A stretch of 36,560 bases of DNA, taken from the NCBI GenBank assembly GCA_002049455.2, contig KV919267.1, positions 1-36,560 of the forward strand. The letters are read 5' to 3'. Positions within the stretch are counted from its first letter, which is position 1, and each line of letters begins with the position of its first letter. Source of the stretch: Porphyra umbilicalis (Eukaryota; Rhodophyta; Bangiophyceae; Bangiales; Bangiaceae). The translations under genes and the position numbers were made by a program. This document shows positions 1-10,105 of the stretch, in pieces. The notes beneath the pieces were generated by a model. That model worked only from the letters and a program-made list of their open reading frames with translations. It made no database searches and had not been told where the DNA came from.

Positions 1-230
1 CGAAGAGCTTCCACTCGTGGAAGAAGTCTGACGGGTGAGATGTCATCCAATGTCATCCAATGCAGTACAATGTCAGCAAAAACATGTAGATGCTAACAGA
101 GGTCTCACGGGCAAGACACTCCCGAATGACTTGAGCTGTGCGCGAGCCTCAGAAAAAAGGGCCTTCGAGGCCGTCTGAGAGCATCTCAATCACACGTTTG
201 GCAGTGATTCAGGCTGTGATTTCGGCGCCG

Positions 231-968
231 TCAAGGGCGACGCCGTCGGGGCCCGCGTCGCCTTCGGCGCCGCCCCCCCCCCGCCGGCGGCGGTGGAACC
301 CCCCTCCAGCCGAAACCCCCCTCCAGCACGTACGTGTGTACGTGGATGTCCGCGTCTGCAGGGCGCACCAACCGCGGCACCCCCCCCCCCCGCCCCTTTC
401 CCCCACCCGACCTCCCCTCCAGGTCATTTTCGTCCGCAATGTCGCCCACGCGCACGGTGGTGACGTGCGGCACCAGGTCCGCGTCGGCGGCGGCCACGTC
501 CAGCCGCCCACTCCAGACAAGGGGGGCGGCGGGGGGGGGGGGAGGCGCCGCCGACGGTGCCGCCGCCGCCGCCAATGGTGGGTTGAGGTGCCGAGGGGGA
601 CGGGGGTTGGAGGGTAGCGCGCCGCCAAAACCGGAGGGAGGCGGAGGGAGGAGAGCAGGCGATGGGGGGGGAGGGGGCCGGCCAGAGTGTCGGCGCCTGT
701 TGGGCAGCGGCGGATTCGCAGGGGGGATATGCGGGGGCGGGGAGGCGCGGCGGGATGGGGCGGGGCGGAAAGTGCGGCGAAGGGATGGCGGACATTCGGG
801 CGGGGGAATGGCGGACAGAGGGGTGGACTGTCGCGACCGTCGGGGCCGCACGTGTGTCGTCTCGCACACAAGAGTCTCCGTGCATGACGAACTGTTTGAA
901 ACCGCGTCCGTTGCCGCCGCCACAATCTGGACGGCCGCCGCTGCAGCAGTCAAGCTCCAGCAAGCCAC
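231..968 (-). CDS. Possible minus-strand exon of unknown protein
   Basis: I do not recognise a family. The part that looks genuinely coding lies at about 330-535 on the minus strand. There the frame reads a non-repetitive stretch containing DLVPHVTTVRVGDIADENDL, and almost every codon ends in G or C, as in the clear genes of this window. A second good stretch, ADADIHVHTYVLEGG, follows after a Gly-rich insert. That insert may be an intron, because AG acceptor-like and GT donor-like sequences surround it, but the borders are not clear. Upstream the frame becomes Pro/Ala-rich, and its opening codon at 968 is GTG, so no ATG start is visible. The plus-strand frames over the same bases are Arg/Gly-rich shadows. 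It may be one exon of a larger gene; the limits given are those of the open frame only. Confidence 0.3.
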   Translation of the reverse strand: MACWSLTAAAAAVQIVAAATDAVSNSSSCTETLVCETTHVRPRRSRQSTPLSAIPPPECPPSLRRTFRPAPSRRASPPPHIPPANPPLPNRRRHSGRPPPPPSPALLPPPPSGFGGALPSNPRPPRHLNPPLAAAAAPSAAPPPPPAAPLVWSGRLDVAAADADLVPHVTTVRVGDIADENDLEGRSGGGKGRGGGVPRLVRPADADIHVHTYVLEGGFGWRGVPPPPAGGGRRRRRRGPRRRRP

Positions 969-1426
969 AAAGAACTACCGAAGAGCATTTATAGAACTGA
1001 TCTCAAGAATAGTCAGGTCCTCAAAAAACGTTCTTGAGAATATTTCAATTCTTAAGCATCCTTAAACAAGTCGTTATCGGCATGTAATTCTCCGTGTAAC
1101 TGTTCTCTATGAGCATTGAGATTGGCCGTAGAATCCCACAATTGCACTACCGGAGTATTTCTTCACATCTTTGGCGGCTATTTCCCGGTTTCGACATCCG
1201 ATTTCTTGTTCTTGAATTGATATCATTCGTCATTTGTACAGCAGTGCTCGATGTCGTTTTTTGAATAGTTCTGTCAACATCCTGGCGAACTGGAGATCGG
1301 GCTGGTTCTGCATGTCTTGAGGGAGCTCGCGGGATCTCCCCCTCGATCAAACAAAAGCGATGGGGGGGTGACCCAACACCCCCCCTACCACCCCACACCC
1401 AAAAAACGGCGAAAAACGAACCGCTG
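969..1426. other. AT-richer spacer, no gene seen
   Basis: This stretch has much lower GC than the flanking blocks. It holds a short inverted repeat, TCTCAAGAA near 1000 pairing with TTCTTGAGA near 1032, and a run of C-rich sequence before the tRNA. The A runs at 1401-1406 and 1412-1416 read as T runs on the minus strand and would serve as RNA polymerase III terminators for the tRNA. I see no coding signal. Confidence 0.5.
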
Positions 1427-1500
1427 TAACGGAGAAGGGGCTCGAACCCTTGACTTTGGCGTTATTAGCACCACACTCTAACCAACTGAGTTACACCGTC
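1427..1500 (-). tRNA. tRNA-Ile (anticodon AAU)
   Basis: The minus strand folds into a full 74-nt cloverleaf. The D arm is ACTC/GAGT with the loop AGTTGGTTA. The anticodon stem is TGGTG/CGCCA and its loop CTAATAA places AAT at positions 34-36, which decodes isoleucine AUU (and AUC after A-to-I editing, the normal eukaryotic arrangement). The variable loop is AAGTC. The T arm is AAGGG/CCCTT around TTCGAGC, giving a proper B box. The acceptor stem GACGGTG/CTCCGTT has a G-U pair at 1-72 and one U-U mismatch at 6-67, a small oddity that may slightly weaken it or be an assembly error. The discriminator base is A and no CCA is encoded, as expected for a nuclear gene. Short T runs downstream (minus strand) fit Pol III termination. 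Confidence 0.93.
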
Positions 1501-1869
1501 GTAATCGGATGTGTGCACCCAAATCTGAAGTGTACATAGACTTTGTAGTATTGGTCGAATATTGCAGTGGCACGTATATCTGTGCGTTGTCGTCTCACTT
1601 GAGTACAATCAAAACGCATCTCTTGCACACGCGTCTGATCCGTGCATTTTTTCTCTTCAAATTCCTGCACTCCATTTCTTGCGAGTCAGTGCGCAGTCCT
1701 CATCTACTTAATTATAAGTACGTCATAAAAGAGAGCATTTAGAGTAGAAAGTACTCGCACAACAGTTATTTAGTTTGTGAGAATGGCAGGACGCAGCATC
1801 TTTCGATACAGAATTAATCCGGCTGGGGTAGGATATTCCCAACAGCCCAATTGCATCGACGGTGGCATG
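1501..1869. other. AT-richer spacer upstream of the tRNA
   Basis: No gene is supported here. A short frame from an ATG at 1783 runs into the GC block, but its codons (ATT AAT CCG and similar) lack the G/C third-position preference of the clear genes, so I do not call it. Confidence 0.4.
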
Positions 1870-1901
1870 CCGGCACGGGGCCCCGTCGCCGCCGCCGCCG
1901 C

Positions 1902-1957
<56 letters not shown>

Positions 1958-3770
1958 CCACTGGCGGCGGCGGCCGGCGAGCGGCCGCCAGTGGCGGCGC
2001 GGCCGCCGCTGCCGACGGGCGACGCGCCCACCGTTGCACGGCCGCCGGCGGGCGCCCGCGCGCCTCCCCCCGGCCGGCCGACCGACCGCCCGACGGCCGC
2101 CGCGCGCCCACACCCCGCTCGGCGGGGGCGCCCGCCGGCCGCCGGTGCGGCGCATCCCCGAGGCGCCCCTCAGGGGGGAGGGCGGGGGGCCCCAGCGGAG
2201 GAGCTTGCGCGCGCTGGCGGCGGCGGCCCCTTTGCCGCCCGCCGCCGCCGCCGCCGCGGCGCGCCGCCGCGGCCGCGCCCGCCGTGGCGGTGCCGCCGCC
2301 GGTGGTGCCGACGGCAGCGGCGGTAGGGGCCGACGTGGCGGCGGCCGCCGCCGTTTCCCCGCCCCCCCTCGGCGGCCGCCGCGTCGGCGGGCGGCTCCCC
2401 AGTGCCGTCGGGGGGGAAACGCGTGGCACGGGGCACCTGGACGGGCGGCGGTGGTGGCGGCGGCGGCGGCGGGGGGTGGGTGTCCACGCCGTCGTCGGGC
2501 AGGGGGTGGGGCGCCAGAGGGGGGGGGGGGGGGGGACCCGCGCGTGACGGCGCGTGGGGGGGCAACAGCGCAGCTGCGTGGTGACGGACGCGGGGGGTGC
2601 TGCTGGCCACCGCGGGAGGGGGGGGGGTGGGGGGAAGCGGCGGGCGTCAGGTGGTGGGGGGGGGGGGGGGGGGACGGGCACCGGAACCAAGACGCCGCTT
2701 CGGCCGTCGGGCGGCACGGTGAGGGCGGGCCACGGGGCGCGGCGGTGGCGCGGGGCGTGCGCGTGCCGTCACAAGCGGCCACAGTGCGGCGAGGAGCGGC
2801 GCGGCGCCACACCCGCCGTGTGGGGAGGGAGCAGTGGGGCACCCGCGCGGGCAGTGGCCGTCGTCTAGCGGCGTGCGGGCGCCCGCCCCTCGGGCGTGCC
2901 TTCAATGCACGCAGCCGAGGACGTTGGCCGGCACGGGCACCCCCGCCCACGGTGCCCGCCGCCGTCACGATAGCGCATCAAACGGGGCGCCCCCACGCGG
3001 CGCCGTACCGCCGCGGAAGACCTCCCGGGGCACCGCAGAGGCTCGTCCCCCAACCCCCCCAGTGCACGGGCGTGCGCGACACTGTCGGGGCGGCCGTCGG
3101 GCGCTTCGCCCCCCCGCAGCGTCCCACGGCGCAGCCGCGGGGGCAGCGTGGCCGCACCCCCCGCCGGCCCAGACCGTCGACTGGGGATCGACGCAGGGGA
3201 GCCGCCGGCGGGGTGCCCGCCCGCCCGTCATGCCACTGACGGCGGCGGTGGTCACCACAAACGCCGCGGGGTGGGGGGGGAACGGCCGCCTGGCCGCCCG
3301 CCCCGCACGGCGACGGCGGACGCTGGGGTCCGCGCGGCCACTCGGCAGCGGCGGTGGCGGCCGGCGGCGGGGCGAGCCGAGGGGGTTGCTGTGCTGCGGC
3401 GGCACCCCCGCGGACACGCTCGCCCCGACCGTGCCGTCGGTCGCCAACGGGTCAGCTGGTGCGGCCGCCGGCCGCCCCACTGCCGGCGGGGACAGGCCGT
3501 GCAGCCGCACCGGCAAGCCGCCGTGGTGGGGCGACGAGGCGGCACCGCTCGTGGCGGCCGCGGCACCTGTCGCATTCGCGACGCGGTGCGCCCGCCCATG
3601 GCGGGGGCGCTGGCCCGGGCCGCCGCGGCGCACCGGGGGTCCCCCCCCGCGCCGCCCGCGCCGGCCCGTGACGGCGGGACCGCTGTCGTGGCCGCCGACG
3701 CGCCCCGAGGTGGGCTGCCACTTGACGGCCGGCGCGGCGGCGGGTTAGCCACCGCGCTACGCCGCTAGTG
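1870..3770. other. GC-rich low-complexity block, gene content unresolved
   Basis: Roughly 1.9 kb of extremely GC-rich DNA that begins with a GCC/CCACCG trinucleotide-type repeat (about 1887-1963) and contains many runs of 7-14 G or C. Nearly all six frames stay open for hundreds of codons, so frame length has no value as evidence. Fragments that look more protein-like sit on the plus strand, for example ADTLAPTVPSVANGSAGAAA near 3410-3470 and DGGTAVVAADAPRGGLPLDG near 3670-3730, the latter ending at a TAG at 3766-3768. They lie in different frames. This could be a plus-strand Ala/Pro/Gly-rich gene broken by homopolymer errors, or non-coding sequence. Confidence 0.35.
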
Positions 3771-5704
3771 GCCGACGCCGACCCGCCGCCGCGTGTCACG
3801 GGCGCGGTAGCGGCGGTGCACCCGCCCGCTCGCCGGGTTGTGCCGCTGCCCCCGCTGTTGGGCGGCAGGCGTTGCGGGTGGGGAGAGGGGGGGGGAGGGG
3901 GGGAAGGGCTCATCTGCGCCCCTCGGCATCGTCGAGGGGGGATTCCTGCGTTCCGATGCCCGCGGCGCGGGGGCGATTGGGCGCGCGGCTGCGGGGCGCG
4001 CCTCGAAAAAGCCCACACTCAGTCGGCGCGCGATCCGGGGCGAAGCGCCGTCCGGTGAGCATGGGGTAGGTGGACGCTGTACTTGCTGTACGTACTTCCA
4101 GCACCTCAGCATCGAGCCGTGCACATCCTGCCATCGACCGGGCAAGTCCAGCGAGTCTCGTAGCTCGTGGTGAGAAAGGATCTTGAGCACAGCACACTGG
4201 AGTGACGACCAGCAACCGCCTCCAGCCTTGGTGGTCCAGCCGCGGCGTGACAGCTGGTGGGAGCGGCTCCATAGAATCTTGTCTTCACTGCGCCACCCGC
4301 TGAATTGTCGTCGCCCTCAACGCGGTCCCTGCTGTGGGCCTCCACGGTGGTGTTGTGGCGGCCCTTGGTGGGACGCCGCCACGGGCGGACCACGAGCCAC
4401 ACAGGTGAGGCGCCGCCGGGGCCGCAAAGGACGCGCCACGCGCGTGACTCCGGTCATTGAGGGACGCGAGCTCCGACGGCGAGATTCCGGAGCTCGTGCA
4501 AGGACCTCTGGCAGAAAGCGTGACGTCTTTCCCGGCGACCCGCCGGGCCTCTTTGGCTGCGACCGGGCCGTCACACGTCCAAAATTCGTGCGGTGCCTTC
4601 CCCGCCCTTGTGGCCCCTTCCAATCGATGTGGGAAAGTGGGGCCCAGGCTCGACGAGCCGCGTCCCGTCCTTTATCTGCCGTTTTGACAGGAAAAATCGT
4701 GACGTTCCCAGCCCTGTCGGGCGGCGCCTCGAGAAGCCTCCGCGTCGACCTCTGCCGACAGGCAGACACGCTTGTGGCCACAAGTGGGCGGGGGTGGTGG
4801 CGGTCCAACTTCAATGCGGCCCCTGCAGCTTGACCAACGGACGGGCCCGGCCGTGCGAGACGCTTGCTTGGCGCGGGTGCTCCACCTGGCCACCTGTGCT
4901 CGTGGTGCGCTCTTTTGTTGTGGGAGGAAGGAAACCAGGACAATGGTGGGCAATGGTTGGCCATCGCTGCAGCCGAGTCACCCTAGCGCCCCTCAGCGCT
5001 GCCTTCACGTCGGGAACCCCCGCAGTGAGGCTGCCAGCCGCCACGTTCAGGCAGTCTCGCCAGCACCCGAGACGGACCAGCCAGACGGGGCCGCCGATCC
5101 GGCCCGTGGTGGGGCCCCGCGACAGTAAAAAGTGCAGCGACACCGCTGAAACCCACCGGGAGAGCCCCAGATGGCCGTCACTGTTGTCTTGCAGCGGTGG
5201 ATGTGGGCCCTCGCGCGGGTCGTGCTCGCGCGCAATTGCCAGCTCACCCGGCGTGGGGGGCCCCCAGCCGACCTGAAAGTGGCGCCGCTGGAGCGCTGCA
5301 GTCGACCGGCACACGCACACTTGCCACCAACAAGCGCTGTCCGACACTGTGAGTGGGGTGCCGCGCCCCCGCCGGGTGGCCCCGTCGCGCTGGGCTTTCC
5401 CTGCCACATGACATTGCGATGCGTGTTTGCATGAGCTGAGTGGCGCGCCCCTCTCACCGCCGCTCCTCACAGGGTAATTCGGAGAGGTTGGGAAGTGAAA
5501 CTCCGGGCCGCGCATCGATGCAGCCTAATGGGCCTTCTGGGGAGGGGGTCCGTCGCGGAGCGCGTGTTCCTGGCCAAGACGAGCTGAACGCTGTCGAGAA
5601 GTGGCCGCGCTGCTTGCAGCGAGCGAGACCGTGCGGGCCAGCAGGGAGCCCAGGGAGCCACACCACCACGCCCCCTTCCACAGGCCAATCTGGGAGGGGG
5701 TCGT
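3771..5704. other. Spacer without a supported gene
   Basis: Moderate-to-high GC sequence of mixed composition. Several frames on both strands exceed 100 codons (for example minus-strand 4811-5515 and 4317-4964), but none shows a recognisable domain, a consistent third-position bias or a plausible start, and they overlap each other in all registers. A decayed mobile element is possible, but I see no conserved reverse transcriptase, integrase or transposase motif. Confidence 0.4.
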
Positions 5705-7262
5705 CGTCAGCTTCCGCTAGAATCGTACATTGGGCCGCATCGGCTCGCATCAGGCACAAAAGCCCATCGGATCGGCTATTCGATGGGGCCAGAAGGGGCC
5801 CGATGACCCCCATCGGACTTGCATCGAGCGCCCATCGAACAGGGGCGCCGACGGGGCCGCTCTCGTGATTTAGACCGAGTTCAAGCCGTTTCTTTCGTCG
5901 ACGGACGCTAGTGCTGCAAGGGACTAGATGTAAAGCACCCCACGTTTCTTCATAAGGACAAGAGAAAGTACGAGAATCATCTGGGAGGTGACGCAGTCCT
6001 GCACGACTTGGCATCACGGCGTGTCTGAGGGCCGGGTTGCGCGGCCTTCATTGGGCCGCGGCGCGATCCGACCACGCGCCGCCGCCCTGCGCACCTTCCC
6101 CAACGTCCCCCTCGACGGCCCCTTCCGCGCACCCCATAAGTCTGCTCACACGTACGCTTGCGCGATTGGCCTTCATGGGCACGTAGCAGGTGTGTGGCCG
6201 TTCCTTCCTTTCATTGGGGTCGGTCGGGTGCGAGGTACGCTAGATCCGTTTGTTCACGCACTGTTCCATTCTTACCGTCTCGTCGTCGGCCAGCACTATG
6301 TCGTCGTGCCACGCGTTTGGCTTCCGTCATCTTACTTTGTATCCCTCTGCCTCTTTAATTGCATGCCGCAACCTTCCAACCGCCCTGTCTTCTTCCTTCT
6401 TTTTCTTGAGAGATGGTCATCATCCATCGCCGTCCTTCCTGTGTCGATCGTCTTTCTCTTTCTTGGCCTCTCTGCCTCTTTCGTATCTCTTCTGCACCCG
6501 TCTTCGCATGTGTCACAACCTCCGGTACCGAGAGCAGCGTTGTAGTCTCCCTTGACATCAGTTCCTTACTCTGTATGATGAGAGGGCCTTTGGCATGAGT
6601 GATGGTGAGAGGGTTGTCTGGGCTGGTGAGCTGTCTGTCCGTCGGGAAGATACATGAGGCGGTAGTGCTCTTGTTATTTTCGTCTCCATATGATTGGTAC
6701 ATTGAGGCCCCGTCCTTGTTATTTATGGTCTTGCATCTTCCCTTTCTGCATGAGATTCCCTTGCCGGGCTGCGACGGGGGGACGGGGCACGTTGTTCTGC
6801 ATCTGTCTTGCGTGCCCGTGGAGTGCGCGACGCGTGACTTGTACCGTCCATCGACGCGTTTTCTGTCTCAGGCATGCTCTGGATGCTTCCGCAGGTGCTG
6901 TGCCTTGCCATGCCATCGAACATGCGCAGGGTCGTCGATACAATAGCGGTAGCTGGGAACGCATGGGAAGAACCAGGGAAAAGGACACGCGTCCTGTATC
7001 TGTGTCCTCTCCGAAGCTGGTACGTAGCCCGCCGTCGTCAACCAATTCTTTGTGCAATGGCGACTTGGCGCTTGCACACATCAGTACGGCATCCTGCAGC
7101 AACTCCCGTATCCCACGCTTTTGATTGGTCAGAGACGAGCTGTCAGTCATGAAAGTCTCGTGACTTTCGCCGATTGTGCCTGATACAATCGGGCAAGAAT
7201 CCCCATCGGGCGCCCATCAGTTCCAATCGGGTGTTCGATGGGCATCTTAGCGGAAGCTGACG
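5705..7262. mobile_element. Candidate non-autonomous TIR DNA transposon
   Basis: The two ends are inverted copies. The left end (5705-5719) is CGTCAGCTTCCGCTA and the right end (7248-7262) is its exact complement, TAGCGGAAGCTGACG. Further in, an 11-bp motif recurs in opposite orientation: ATCAGGCACAA at 5749-5759 and TTGTGCCTGAT at 7174-7184. Both ends also carry clusters of CCCATCG/CGATGGG words, on both strands, between and beside these blocks; such subterminal motif arrays are common binding sites for transposases. The spacing between the 15-bp and 11-bp blocks differs (about 30 bases left, 63 right). The 1.56-kb body is pyrimidine-rich in the middle (about 6330-6520) and encodes no recognisable transposase, so it would depend on an enzyme elsewhere. 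A clear target-site duplication is not visible, so the exact outer limits are uncertain. Confidence 0.55.
7151..7168. repeat. Short hairpin near the right end of the TIR element
   Basis: GAAAGTC and GACTTTC form a perfect 7-bp stem around TCGT. The preceding bases GTCATGAAAGT recur at about 10820 upstream of the gamma-COP gene. The role is unknown. Confidence 0.5.
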
Positions 7263-7347
7263 GTGGGGCGCCAGCCGACACTCCCGCGTGCCCGCCCCTG
7301 GGTGGGCGGTCGAGGCGCTGCCACTGGCAGCCACGCCAGCGGGGGGG

Positions 7348-7354
7348 TATAAAT
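7348..7354 (+). promoter_or_regulatory. TATA box
   Basis: TATAAAT follows a run of seven G in otherwise GC-rich DNA. It lies 233 bases before the first ATG of the downstream frame, so transcription would begin near 7378 and leave a pyrimidine-rich leader of about 200 bases. Confidence 0.65.
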
Positions 7355-7586
7355 TCAGCGGCCGCCGCCTTTGTCGGCACGCTGTTCACCCGCCCCGCCC
7401 TCCGCCGCCGTCATCGCGCTTGTCGGGGGCCGGACACCCCCGTCCGCACGGTGCTCAACGGGGGGTGGGGCGGTCTCTGCCGCCCACCGCCACCCGCCCC
7501 CCCCCTCCGTCCCGTACCCGCTCTTCCACGCACTCCCCCAACCTCTCCCCCGAATCGTTGCGCTTGACAGCGCACCGCGGTTGAGC

Positions 7587-8825
7587 ATGTCCTTCCTCCT
7601 CACGGGGCTCCTCCATCTGTTGGGGCCAATCGTGCCGGTGCTTCCCTTTGACGTCGACGTCGCCCCGTCCGAAGTGGGTGCGACCTCACGTTCAACCGCG
7701 CCCGTCGTGTCCCCGGCCGCCGCGCTTTCGCCCAACTCGGTGCTCCCACAAGAAGAGCCCCCACCCTCCCCCGAGGTTACGGGCATCCGCTTCAAGCTTC
7801 CTCCATCCCAACAAGATGCGGCCGCCCACGATCCGCCAGCCGCTTCACGTCAAGCGCCAGTAATTACGATCAAGCATGTGCCTCCGCCATCGGCGGCGAG
7901 GCGGCCCTTTTGGGCCCGCGCCACCGCCGTGCTGCGGGTCGCCCTGGCCCAGTTTGAGGCCGTGTTTGTCACGCAACCGCAGCTGCAGCCAGTGTCCAAC
8001 TCCTACGCCTCCAACCCGCACGGCTTGCGGCAGCGCCCTTCCCTTCAAGGCCCGTCCTTGACCGACGCCCTCGTCCCGCGGGGCCCGCAAGGCGGCCCGC
8101 GAGGCGTCGCGGCCAACCGCCGCCGGCAAGTCGCCGCTGAGGAAGCTTCGCGCTCCCGATGGTTGCGTTTGACCAGCCGCGTGGGCATCAAGCCGCGGGA
8201 CGGCGCCGGCCGCTCGGGCTTATCTGAGGTGCTCCCGTCACCTCGCCGCTCGAACGGCGCCAACCGCCAGCGGCAGCCGACGACCGCGGCTGCCGCCGCC
8301 GCCGGTCGGTTGAGCAGCGCGCAGAAGGAGAACAAGGCGCCGATGGAGCGCGTCGCTTCGCGCCGGGCGGCCTCTGTCGCCGCGCGGCGGGCCGCGGTTA
8401 CGGCGGCGGCGGCTTTGGACAAGGCTGGACGAGAGGGCAAGGGAGCACGCGTCGCCGCCACCGAGAGGGGGATTGCGAGTGTGCACGTAAAGACCTTGCC
8501 CGGCCGCGTTCGGCAGCCGGCTGCCTCGCAGCCGCCGCCTCGTGGCGCTACCGGCACCCCGTCTCGGGCGGGCGGCCGCCACGCTCACTTTGCACGGCTC
8601 CTTGGCCGCAAGCCAGTGGAGATTGTCGATGTAGATGTGGCACCTCGCCACACCTACGTCAGCACTGTGACGCCGCCGCCGTCCATCTACCATCACCACC
8701 CACGGGCAGCGATGGGGAACCGCGCGGCCATGGGTGCGGGGGGGCGCCGCCTGTCTCGTCGACTGCGCCGGAGTGTGGACCTCGTCATCGTATCTGCGAC
8801 GGTCTCGACCGGCTTGGATGAGTAG
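7587..8825 (+). CDS. Hypothetical basic protein with KEN motif, 412 aa
   Basis: I do not recognise the family. The start is the first ATG in this frame; the frame is open upstream from a TTG at 7371, but that lies at or before the expected transcription start set by the TATA box. The N-terminus is hydrophobic (FLLTGLLHLLGPIVPVLPF, residues 3-21) and could be a signal-anchor or targeting segment. The rest is Arg/Ala/Pro-rich and probably largely disordered. Residues 247-249 are KEN within SSAQKENKAP, followed closely by Pro, which resembles the KEN degron read by the anaphase-promoting complex; an RSGL (RxxL) lies earlier. A less repetitive patch, HFARLLGRKPVEIVDVDVAP, precedes a Tyr/His/Pro stretch and an Arg-rich C-terminus. 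A cell-cycle or chromatin role is only a guess. The GT-rich 3' region has TGTAA at about 9014, a polyadenylation signal used by some algae. Confidence 0.6.
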   Translation: MSFLLTGLLHLLGPIVPVLPFDVDVAPSEVGATSRSTAPVVSPAAALSPNSVLPQEEPPPSPEVTGIRFKLPPSQQDAAAHDPPAASRQAPVITIKHVPPPSAARRPFWARATAVLRVALAQFEAVFVTQPQLQPVSNSYASNPHGLRQRPSLQGPSLTDALVPRGPQGGPRGVAANRRRQVAAEEASRSRWLRLTSRVGIKPRDGAGRSGLSEVLPSPRRSNGANRQRQPTTAAAAAAGRLSSAQKENKAPMERVASRRAASVAARRAAVTAAAALDKAGREGKGARVAATERGIASVHVKTLPGRVRQPAASQPPPRGATGTPSRAGGRHAHFARLLGRKPVEIVDVDVAPRHTYVSTVTPPPSIYHHHPRAAMGNRAAMGAGGRRLSRRLRRSVDLVIVSATVSTGLDE

Positions 8826-9202
8826 TGTGGGGCGGGCGTTTGTTGTGTGGTCGCGTCTGTTGAGTTCCTGGGGTGTCTGTCTATGGTGACTGGGCTCTAT
8901 GTTAATAGTCCTCGTTGCTTCGCACGCTTTGTGTCTGTCCGCTTGTCGTCTGTTGCGTTGCATCGTGTCTCTTTCCGCGTTGTTTTTTATGCATGCATCC
9001 TTTGGTTCTTGTGATGTAAAAACATGCGGCCCAGCGGTCGTCTTTGTCGCATCTTAGTGTTTCTTGCTGGTCGTGCATGTAGTTTTTCATCTCGTGATTG
9101 TACACAAGCACGATCCTCCTTGTCGGCTCACCATCCGTACATTGTCCTCGTGCCCGGTAAAGGGGCAGAGGTGCCGACGGCCCAGATCCTGTGACCGGGT
9201 GT
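8826..9202. other. 3' flank and spacer between two genes
   Basis: T/G-rich sequence that probably includes the 3' untranslated region of the preceding gene, then the upstream region of the TatA-like gene. No TATA box or other gene is evident. Confidence 0.4.
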
Positions 9203-9684
9203 ATGCGACAGAGAAACTCTCCATCGTTTCACGGGCGTTCAAACGAGATTGTCCGTTGGCAAGGGACCGACGACGACGCGTGCGTCACGCTCCTGCGGGC
9301 ATCTGCCTTCACTTGCCCCCACCCCCCAACACGGCATGCTGCCTCCGCCGCTGCCCCCGCCGCGGGCCGCCGCGCGTCGGTGCAGATGGGCATCTTTGGG
9401 CTGGGCGCCCCCGAGATTGCTGTCGTCGTCGGCGTCGGCTTGCTGCTGTTTGGACCCAAGAAGTTGGCCGACTATGGAAAGAAGGCGGGCAGCCTGGCGG
9501 GGGATGTGAAGAAGGCCACCGCTGAGTTCCGGGACGCCATGGACGAGAGCCGTCCGTGGCGGCAGCGGCGGCGGCGGCGGCCGCGGCGGCGACGGTCGCC
9601 GAGGGGGCGGCGCCGCCCCATTGGCCACCGCCCCGGCTGCGGCGGCGGCGCCCGCCGACGGCCGTCGGCCATCCCCTGCTCGTT

Positions 9685-9743
<59 letters not shown>

Positions 9744-9799
9744 AGCGGCAGCAGCGGCGGTGGCGGCGGCCGCCGCGGCAGCGGCGCAAAGGGCACTGA
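9203..9799 (+). CDS. TatA/Tha4-like twin-arginine translocase subunit
   Basis: TatA-family proteins assemble with TatC to carry folded, twin-arginine proteins across the thylakoid membrane. The diagnostic core starts at the Met at 9386: GIFGLGAPEIAVVVGVGLLL is the short membrane helix, then FGPKKL, the family's hinge motif, then the amphipathic helix ADYGKKAGSLAGDVKKATAE. All three parts are intact. Upstream, from the first in-frame ATG at 9203, about 60 residues rich in Ala, Arg and Ser and poor in acids toward the end (AASAAAPAAGRRASVQ) fit a chloroplast transit peptide cut just before the core. After DAMDES the frame collapses into poly-Arg through a GGC repeat. The other two frames there (Ala-rich or Gly-rich) are more plausible, so the real C-terminus is uncertain, either from a sequence error or a missed splice. 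The core assignment is secure; both ends are less so. Confidence 0.75.
9685..9770. repeat. GGC trinucleotide repeat
   Basis: About 28 GGC units with a few GCA variants near the right end. Depending on the frame it reads as poly-Ala, poly-Gly or poly-Arg, which hides the true C-terminus of the TatA-like protein. Confidence 0.9.
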
Positions 9800-10105
9800 C
9801 CACAGGTGCCGCTCGTCCGCCTCCCCCGTCACGCACAGGCCCCACCCGCCCGCCGCCCGCCGCGGACCGCACGTCCGCCGCCCGTCGGCCACCGCCACCA
9901 CGGGCGGGCGCGGGTCTGCCGGCGCCCCCACCCCCGCGGCGGCCAGTGGCAGGGGCGCCCCCCCCACCCGCGACCGCGACACGCCCGCCCCCGTCCCCGC
10001 CCCCGACAACGGCGGCGGCGCGACCGGCGGTGTCACCGCGCCGTCGCCGCCGCCGTGCGTCCCCCCCCCTGCACCCCCCGTGGCGCCGCCGCCCCACACC
10101 GCGAC

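Noticed and set aside
1851..3239. 462-codon Arg-rich plus-strand frame and overlapping long minus-strand frames
   Set aside because: Composition-driven open frames in extreme GC sequence; no domain, no coherent codon bias, multiple overlapping alternatives.
5988..6545. 185-codon frame inside the TIR element as a transposase
   Set aside because: It is hydrophobic because of pyrimidine-rich DNA; no DDE, zinc-finger or other transposase motif is seen.
6158..7152. Overlapping plus- and minus-strand frames of 60-145 codons
   Set aside because: They lie within the TIR element body, have no shared codon bias or domain, and overlap in all registers.
7371..7586. N-terminal extension of the 412-residue protein
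   Set aside because: The extended frame begins with TTG and lies at or before the transcription start implied by the TATA box at 7348; the first ATG is 7587.
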